NCBI GenBank assembly: GCA_013398955.1
Contig: VWPU01012124.1
Span: 1 to 64,000 of the forward strand
Origin: Callaeas wilsoni
Lineage: Eukaryota > Chordata > Aves > Passeriformes > Callaeidae
Direction: 5' to 3'
Length of the DNA stretch: 64,000 nt
The first letter of the stretch is position 1; every line of letters begins with the position of its first letter. Below the pieces are notes generated by a model. That model was not told the DNA's origin. It worked only from the letters and a program-made list of their open reading frames with translations, and made no database searches. The position numbers and the translations under genes were made by a program. Positions 58,078 to 64,000 of this stretch are shown here, one piece after another.

Positions 58078-61000
58078 GCATTCTTTTATTTTTGCAAATT
58101 GCTGGTTGAAAATCCGCATGCTGAGCAGCAGCTTCTAGGGGAGTTGTTCAGGTGATGCAGGTTCCTGTTCTTCAGAGTAATTAATTTCTATTGTTTTCTT
58201 GTATTTGTTGTTTGCTACATTTCTGTGACATAAACCGTGTGCAGGGTGTGGGAGGGAAGTTTTGCTGCTCCTCTTTCATAGCCGTGAAAACCTCCGGGAG
58301 CCATCCTGGAAGTTCTTTTGTAAAATTGTAAATGCACACCATGTTACAAGAAAATCAAGACCTCTCCTTTCCTGAAAAAGCTTTAATTGACAGTGAAAGG
58401 TTTGTCTGACGTTGTGTACAGTATCCATTTTCTTTTGGAGTTCTGTGGAATGTCCCTATTTGGATACTTTTAAGAACAGTGAGGAGAAATTCTCTGTTAG
58501 GAGGGTTTCAAATGATGCACTAATGAAGGACTCTGTGGTTACTGGGGAGGGGTTCCTGCTTTCTGTAGGAATTGAAACCTTCAGGCTGAAAATGCAGTGG
58601 GACAAAAATGCCTTTTGAAAGCTGCTTTTGGGGTGTAATGCCTGTCCCCAGTTCACTGATAGCAATTTCTGTCTGGTGCTCCAGGGCCAAGGGAACTTTG
58701 CTGCCCGTTTGCCCCAGAGCCCTGTACACACACTGTGATGTTTACAGCTCCTTTTGCCCCTTAAGAATTAAGTCAGAAGTTCAAAGGTTTCCAAAGTTGA
58801 CTCTGCCATTTGTTGCAGCTCTGGGTTAAGTGGAGGACGTGGATTCTTGCGGGGTCTGAGAGCAAAAGCAGCTTATGCTCAATACAGCTTATCCATCCTT
58901 TTGAGATCAGAGCAGCATTTACATGTCTGAGACTCGTGCTGCTTACGGTGGTGCTGACCTGACAGCAGCTCCCTGAGCAGGAGCAGTGAGAGGAACCCCA
59001 AATCCAGCCCTCAGCTGGTCTCCCATGGCCCTGCTTGTGGTGGAGCTGCCCCCATCCACAGCCTTGTGGTCTGTCATGAGCAGAACCGACACCAAAACCC
59101 AGTGTTTGTATTGTGCTTTTTGGATGAGCTGATAGATGAGGCGTTCGCCTCCTTTAAGCTGTTCAGGACTTTGCAGACAATCAGAAGTTGCTCAGTGGGA
59201 CAGATGTTGCTGTCCCCGTTTGGGGAAATCCTGGGGAAGGGCTGGGACTTACCCCAGTGCACCACAGAGTGACCTGGCAGCAGAGTGGAGTTGGGAACCT
59301 GCAAACCCTGGCTGCCTTCACGAGGCTCAGTGTCACCTCTGGGATGAGAGCACGTCCCGGTGCCCAGCCAGATTCACCTCCACACCTCCGTCCTCCTGTT
59401 CTGGTTTCTTCCAGTCTCCTGCTCCTTGCTTGAAGAAAACAAAGTTTATTTGATGTTCCCCCACCTGGACGGTGTTGGGGAGAGATTTAAAGATCCTGGG
59501 TGGGTTTTGCAGCACTGCTGAGTTTTTTTTTCTTGCCACAGTGTGGTGCCATGACATCATGTGTGTGCTCCCCAGCTAGGCCATGCTTCTGCACAGCAGG
59601 AATTCTCCACAGAATCATTCCCAAATGAATGGCTCGCTGGGTTTCAGCAAATTTAACTTAGAGATTCCCTCCTAATTGGTCAAAATGAGCTGTCTCATGA
59701 TCCAACTTTCCTGATTTTCACTTCTTTTCCCCTCAGGGGGTGAGGGTAAGACTGGCCGCGTGGTGGATATCCGGGGCTGGGACGTGGAGACCGGCCGCAG
59801 CGTTGCCAGTGTCACCTGGGCAGATGGAACCACCAACGTCTACAGGGTGGGCCACAAGGGAAAAGTGGACCTCAAATGTACTGTGGAGGCTTCTGGGGGC
59901 TTCTACTACAAGGAGCACCTCCCAAAATTAGGTGAGTAGAGACACATCTTTGCTGAGAGAAGTCTTTGTTGAGAAGTTTTGATTCACGCAGCTGTTGGCG
60001 CCCAAAATGAACCCATTTTGTTTGGAAGACATAAAAACCTCCTCATTTTCTGAAGCTCCCACATAATGAGCATCATTTGAGAGAATTTGGTTTGTGTGTA
60101 AACATACTGCTTGATCTCAGAGTGGTTCATGAAATAGTTTGGCCTTTCAGTGGTAAAACTATCAGATGCCCACAGCTGTATCCCAAGGAATGTAACTTCT
60201 GCTGGAAATGCAGGAAATTCCCACTCTGTTACAAAGAATCCAGCTTTTCTCACTTTTGTCACATTTGTCAATCCAAAGCTTTCCGTTCTTCAGGCAAGCT
60301 GTTGTTCACTGGGCTTTTAGAGAGCAAACACTCTCCTGGTGGAGCCAAAAGTGTGTTCAAGGGGGGAATGTGACCAAAGGGAGACTTTGGAGAATGGAAC
60401 TGCCAAAGATTACAAAAAGTGATGGGAAAAGGTGATGTCTGAATTGGCAACTTGCTGCAATCCACCTTTCCTCTTAAGTCCAAGGAAACTCCTTGTGGTT
60501 TTGGACTTGGAGCTTTTTTTCCTCACGTGTAATTTAGTTGTGGGGTTGTTTATTTTAATGAGATGCAAGGACCATCTCTGGCTCCCCTGAAGGAAAACAG
60601 AGGGGTCTGTTCTTGTGTTTGTAGCAGCAGAATCAGGGTTTTTGTCAGAGTTTTCAGATAAAACTTTTCAGGAAAACTTTTATCAGTCTTTCTCAGACTT
60701 TTCTCTCCCTGAGCAGCTTGGCAAGAGCATGAGGGGAGGGAAGGGTTGGATGAGGAGCTTAATTCCAGGGGTATGGCTGCATGGGAAGGGTAGGAGGGGT
60801 AAGGCACTCCTCAGAGTGAGTTCTGTGGCTGCCTGTGGAGGGGAGGGCTAATTTTGGCTGCTGTGTGGGTGTGTCTGAGCAGCAGTTGTGGGCGAGTGGA
60901 TGGCTAAGAACAGCTCCTGGTGTCTGCCACAGCCTGAGAGGCATTCCCTGCTCTGCAGAGGGGCAGAATGTGTCTTGTTGGAGCTGCTTTTGTTTAATTC

Positions 61001-64000
61001 CTATTAACATCCTGTGGGCTTCCAAGCAGGGGTTCAGAGATGCAGCGAGGCAGGAGTCCAGAGCGAGGAATGAATTATTTATTAAATTTACAATCCCATT
61101 TATATATTCTAGTTCCATAAAGCAATTGAACAGTGCTCACACTTCTCCTGGGGTGATTGGTCAAAGTCTCAGACACCCACTTAGAGATGTTTTTTCCTAA
61201 TATAATGTACACGAGGGCAGAAAATGCAAGAAATGAATGCTATTTACAAAAACCCTATCTATGGTTTACATAGCTTACACAGCAAAGGAAAAGTTGTCAC
61301 AGAATGAATGCAAGAAGAGAAAATTCCCCTGCTAACAGCATTTCAGCATCCACAACATCCAGTTGGAGTTAAATCCTGATTGCTCTGCATGGTGCTGCCC
61401 TATGGAGTGTATAGGGCATGAAAAGGGGTTTGCACCATTCTGCCCCAATGAGTGTTAATTTTCAACCCTTGTAATGAGGCACCCAGGGGGTGTGACTGCA
61501 CCCTGCATGCCTGTGGGTGCTGTCCTTGTTGTCCCCAGGGAAACCAGCTGAGCTGCAGAGGAAGGAGAGCACAGACAGGCATCCCTTCCAGCACGGGGAC
61601 AAGGTGAAGTGCCTGCTGGACATCGACATCCTGCGGGAGATGCAGGAGGGCCACGGAGGCTGGAATCCCAAAATGGCCGAGGTACGTCCCTGGGTGCTGC
61701 CCTGGGTGCAATGCCAGCCTGTCCCTCATTCTGCACTGCTCAGGAAGTTACCAGGGCATCTTGGTGTGACCTTAAAGTTGACTGAATCACAAATACAGAT
61801 TTTTTTAGTGATAGGACGCTGGAGTCAGAGTTATTTTTAGGCTCTGTTGGATGAGAATGGCCTTGTGTATCCCTGCAGAAGTTTTGGAAGCAAAAAAAAA
61901 AAAAGAATAATGGCTGGTTTGTTTGTTTTTAAATGAGCCACGGATCTTTTCTTTGGAGTTCTGGATCCATTCCTTGTTTGGCTTCTTTTGTGCTGTGCAT
62001 TACTGGTAATGAAAGTTACGTGTTTTTTCAACACTGGGCTCTGTCCCTGGCCAGGGCTAAAATTTCTCACCCCATATGATATTTTTGGAGCTTAGTCTTG
62101 CCTTTAAATTGAAGAGCCATCAGTCTGCTGTCACCTGTTGTCTTAAAAAAACCAGAGAGTGAAGGAAATAAAGATAGAAATGGCACCGATTACTGTAAAT
62201 AACATGAATAAATGTTATAAAACTATAAAAGGTACGTTAAATATGTATCCTGGCCCAACCTGCCCTGTAGGTGAGCAGACTTTTTGAAATCAGGCTTCAA
62301 AATGTCAAAATTACAAACTTTGTCACTTCAGTTTCAATGTGGAAATCTGTTAACTGTGCATCAGCCTCTTTTTTTGGGGGGGGGATTTCAGCCTGGCAGG
62401 CAGAGATTTGGCATCTCCTGATGAGCTTTAACAAAGCTGCCAGTGGAGCCATGAACTTTTTTATTCCAGCTAAGGAGTACACCCCCAAAGCTGTAGATTT
62501 GAGGTGTTGCTGTGTTTGTTGTTGGTTGTTAAAGCTCTGTGCTCCTGAATTCCTGTTCTTGGGGAATGCAGGGGTAGAGAGGGATGTTAAACAGAGAAAC
62601 AGGAACCTCCTGTCACCTCAGAAATTGGCATTTTTTACCTCTTTATAAACTATGAGCTGCTCAGGACCTGCCAGAACAGCAGATCTAGAACCCTGCAGCA
62701 CACAATTATATTTTGTTTTCTGTACCATGCCCCTTTTTCCCCTCTCAGAGTGCGCCTTGCTGCTATTTTATAATGCAGAACATTGTGGGAATCCCTGCGC
62801 ACCTCTGTCACTTGGAAAGAGCACGATTTGTGCTACATTTTCAAGCATTTTTGCACTGTATTCCTATTCCCCTCCTCCCCCAATATGCTTCTCCTTCAGA
62901 GGAGCTTTTAGAGGAGCCTTTCCCCTCCTTTTGTAGAAAAACAATGTTTACATCTCATGTAGAGCAGGTTTGGGAGCACTGTGGGTGGGAAATGCTGCGT
63001 GATTTAGCCATCTATGCCTTGGATACCTTCTTTACCCACTATTAAGCAACGTGATTTATTTATGGGCTTTCCCCTCCTTTTTTTCTGGTCAAAAGTTCAT
63101 TGGCCAGACAGGGACCGTGCACAGAATCACAGACAGAGGGGACGTGAGGGTCCAGTTCAACAGCGAGACCCGCTGGACTTTCCATCCTGGAGCCCTGACC
63201 AAGGTAGGTGCTGGGCTTGGCCTGGGAATGCTGCAGGGAAGTCACTGAACCTGCTGGGTTGGGGCTCAGTGTGTCCCCAGCAGGTGCTGAAGGAACACCC
63301 TGCTCTTATAAACACACTTGTCCTGTTTTATGAACTTCTGCATTTGTAAATCCTTAAGGTAAACTCAGTTTCTTAATTTCAGCTTTTTTATGAGTGCTCA
63401 CAGTAGACCTGCAGTCCCTCATCCTTCAGGCAGCTGCCTTTCCCTTGTGGTGAACCTTTCCCCACATAATTTCCCTTGGATTTTTTTTCTTCTTCCTTGT
63501 TTTGTGTCTCCATGTTGTTGTTTTTTGCATCTTTGTCTCGCTTCTCTCTGATTTCTTCTGTCTTTAATCCAGCCCTTCTAATTTTGTGGCTACATTTCTA
63601 AAGCTCACAGCTCTGGCCTTCCCCAGAGGTTTGAAATGCGGATGATTAGAAATAGAGATAATTAGGTATAGAGGAAGCTGCTGGAAGACCACAAAATTCT
63701 GACCTGAGCAAGGTCACAATGCTAAAAACTCCCAATACCAGTGGAAAATGCAGTGTCAGACTCTTTTGCACAAAACTAGTCTGCTCTGAAAAGTATGTTT
63801 TGACCCTGCTCCCTTCCTAGCTCAGTGAGCAGAGGGAGCATCTGGCAAATTACCAGCACAGATAAACCCTGTTTTCCCTTTTCTGTTTTAAATAACAAAC
63901 AGATTTAACTTCCTTATTAGAGTGAATTAAAATCTCCAGTGCCAAGCCAGGTGTAGCGAGGAGATGGACCAAGAAAAGCTTCCATACTTTATCTGGTATT
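48369..64000 (+). CDS. MIB2: MIB2, E3 ubiquitin-protein ligase Mind bomb 2 (5' part, span)
   Basis: Coding exons 48473-48719, 50052-50223, 57881-57987, 59737-59931, 61539-61681 and 63096-63203 total 972 nt, 324 codons, in one frame with no stop. Order: MIB/HERC2 (about 1-80), ZZ finger (91-130), MIB/HERC2 (about 145-225), REP start (about 240-324). Full-length vertebrate MIB2 has about 950-1010 residues. The protein ubiquitinates Notch ligands such as Delta and Jagged at the plasma membrane to drive their endocytosis; the catalytic RING part is outside the window. Nothing in the visible exons suggests a pseudogene. Confidence 0.96.
48380..48454 (+). other. Upstream ORF in the MIB2 leader, 24 codons
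   Basis: ATG at 48380 in a good context (acc before ATG) reads [15 protein letters not shown] and on to TAG at 48452-48454, 18 nt before the MIB2 start codon. It is in another frame than MIB2. If the acceptor at 48368 is used, ribosomes must bypass or reinitiate after it. Confidence 0.5.
48722..49437. repeat. Minisatellite with long units, MIB2 intron 2
   Basis: Units of about 140 bp (with two shorter, about 75-bp versions round 49090-49195). They are built from ggcaggggcacagccacctc, ctgggacagcctttggcacc, gcagagcacactcagcctgt and aggacattcctgtttccctt. Roughly six copies. It starts directly after the donor of the first coding exon and keeps long open frames on both strands that are not genes. 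Confidence 0.93.
50052..50223 (+). CDS. MIB2: MIB2 coding exon 2: ZZ zinc finger
   Basis: The acceptor is CTCCCCTAG and the donor GTGAGT; phase 1 in, phase 2 out; residues 83-139. [19 protein letters not shown] leads into a ZZ-type finger with all eight expected zinc ligands: Cys91, Cys94, Cys106, Cys109, Cys115, Cys118, His124 and His128. ZZ fingers bind two zinc ions and act in protein contact; in Mind bomb the finger sits between the two MIB/HERC2 domains. Confidence 0.97.
50224..57880 (+). other. MIB2 intron 3
   Basis: About 7.7 kb without an exon that I recognise. It carries the 102-bp triplication at 54436-54741 and short T-rich runs (for example near 50988, 52950 and 53902). The rest looks unique. 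Confidence 0.65.
54436..54741. repeat. 102-bp tandem triplication in MIB2 intron 3
   Basis: The landmark ggaaaatcccactatgattt starts at 54501, 54603 and 54705, exactly 102 bp apart. Copies 2 and 3 are almost identical; copy 1 differs at its start (tatttatatgaatttatta). It is AT-rich. Being a multiple of three it keeps a 34-residue repeat frame open on the minus strand, without coding meaning. Confidence 0.97.
57881..57987 (+). CDS. MIB2: MIB2 coding exon 3: start of MIB/HERC2 domain 2
   Basis: The acceptor is TTTGTTTTTCCAG and the donor GTAAGC; phase 2 in, phase 1 out; residues 140-175. It reads [19 protein letters not shown] and [16 protein letters not shown], the start of the second MIB/HERC2 domain, with [10 protein letters not shown] parallel to [10 protein letters not shown] of the first. 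Confidence 0.96.
58036..58079. repeat. (TA)n-(CA)n microsatellite
   Basis: About 15 TA steps followed by acacacac, in the intron after exon 57881-57987, some 50 bp from the donor. Confidence 0.95.
59737..59931 (+). CDS. MIB2: MIB2 coding exon 4: MIB/HERC2 domain 2
   Basis: The acceptor is TTTTCCCCTCAG and the donor GTGAGT; phase 1 at both ends; residues 176-240. It encodes [48 protein letters not shown] and [12 protein letters not shown], nearly identical to the same part of mammalian MIB2, and closes the second ligand-binding domain. Confidence 0.97.
   Translation, partial: GVRVRLAAWWISGAGTWRPAAALPVSPGQMEPPTSTGWATREKWTSNVLWRLLGASTTRSTSQN
60976..61357 (-). mobile_element. Solo LTR-like element (old endogenous retrovirus LTR), 382 bp
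   Basis: On the minus strand it begins TGTTGTGGATGCTG and ends CTCCAACA, so the ends form a TGTTG/CAACA inverted repeat. In between are, in the right order, a CCAAT box (gaccaatcacc), a TATA-like box (atatataaatggg) and AATAAA about 20 bp later, as in U3-R. No retroviral coding sequence lies next to it, so it would be a solo LTR. I see no matching target-site duplication (tgtct and tccag at the two sides), so it is old or the ends are slightly off. Confidence 0.6.
61539..61681 (+). CDS. MIB2: MIB2 coding exon 5: start of the REP region
   Basis: The acceptor is TTGTTGTCCCCAG and the donor GTACGT; phase 1 in, phase 0 out; residues 241-288. [40 protein letters not shown] and GWNPKMAE match the Mind bomb repeat (REP) region. 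In Mind bomb 1 this region also contacts ligand tails. Confidence 0.97.
63096..63203 (+). CDS. MIB2: MIB2 coding exon 6: REP region, gene continues beyond window
   Basis: The acceptor is TCTGGTCAAAAG and the donor GTAGGT; phase 0 at both ends; residues 289-324, [20 protein letters not shown] then [16 protein letters not shown]. It is the last MIB2 exon I can see. The second REP repeat, ankyrin repeats and RING fingers must lie to the right of 64000. Confidence 0.97.
63204..64000 (+). other. MIB2 intron after the last visible exon
   Basis: No exon, repeat or RNA gene recognised up to the window edge. Confidence 0.7.

Overview
This window looks like gene-dense avian nuclear DNA, probably from a microchromosome. 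It has short, GC-rich introns with GT-AG splice sites. Several fragments resemble the 3' end of CR1 LINEs in both orientations, one segment has the layout of an old solo LTR, and there are two CpG islands and many GC-rich minisatellites. No bacterial or phage genes are present. The class call (bird) is an inference from the CR1 type, the compact introns and the gene content.

Two protein-coding genes can be assembled exon by exon, and they are divergently transcribed (head to head, about 11 kb apart). On the minus strand, positions 26660 down to 5741 hold a complete gene of at least 14 coding exons, whose phases agree at every junction and give a product of 591 residues. It is a type II Golgi membrane protein of the GOLIM4 (GPP130) family: short basic N-terminus, one transmembrane segment, long lumenal coiled coil, proline-rich linker and an acidic C-terminus. 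It is too different from GOLIM4 in its first 60 residues and linker to be taken simply as GOLIM4. Its neighbour is MIB2, whose human copy is at 1p36.33, whereas human GOLIM4 is at 3q26. The simplest reading is a GOLIM4 paralogue (ohnologue) retained beside MIB2. On the plus strand, from about 37.4 kb to past the right edge, is the 5' part of MIB2, an E3 ubiquitin ligase of the Notch pathway. It has a non-coding first exon in a CpG island, a 10.5 kb first intron, and six coding exons for residues 1-324 (MIB/HERC2 domain, ZZ zinc finger, second MIB/HERC2 domain, start of the REP region). The ankyrin repeats and RING fingers lie outside the window.

Layout: 1-210, GC-rich CpG-island edge; 211-960, a 63-bp minisatellite decaying into a 32-bp unit; 966-5740, no coding gene recognised, including the probable 3' UTR of the minus-strand gene; 5741-26660, the GOLIM4-like gene; 26661-27420, its CpG-island promoter; 27.4-37.3 kb, intergenic with CR1 pieces and a sequencing-adapter artefact at 32662-32680; 37.37-37.88 kb, the MIB2 promoter and first exon; 37.9-64 kb, MIB2 introns and exons with several tandem arrays and a solo LTR.

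The observations most worth checking are: (1) the GOLIM4-like paralogue; (2) a (TTCC)n tract, interrupted by an assembly gap, that fills the 3' part of one of its introns and pushes any usable branch point more than 450 nt from the acceptor; (3) an Illumina-type adapter embedded between two copies of a 49-bp duplication; (4) two upstream ORFs in the predicted MIB2 leader; (5) a 382-bp solo LTR-like element in a MIB2 intron.
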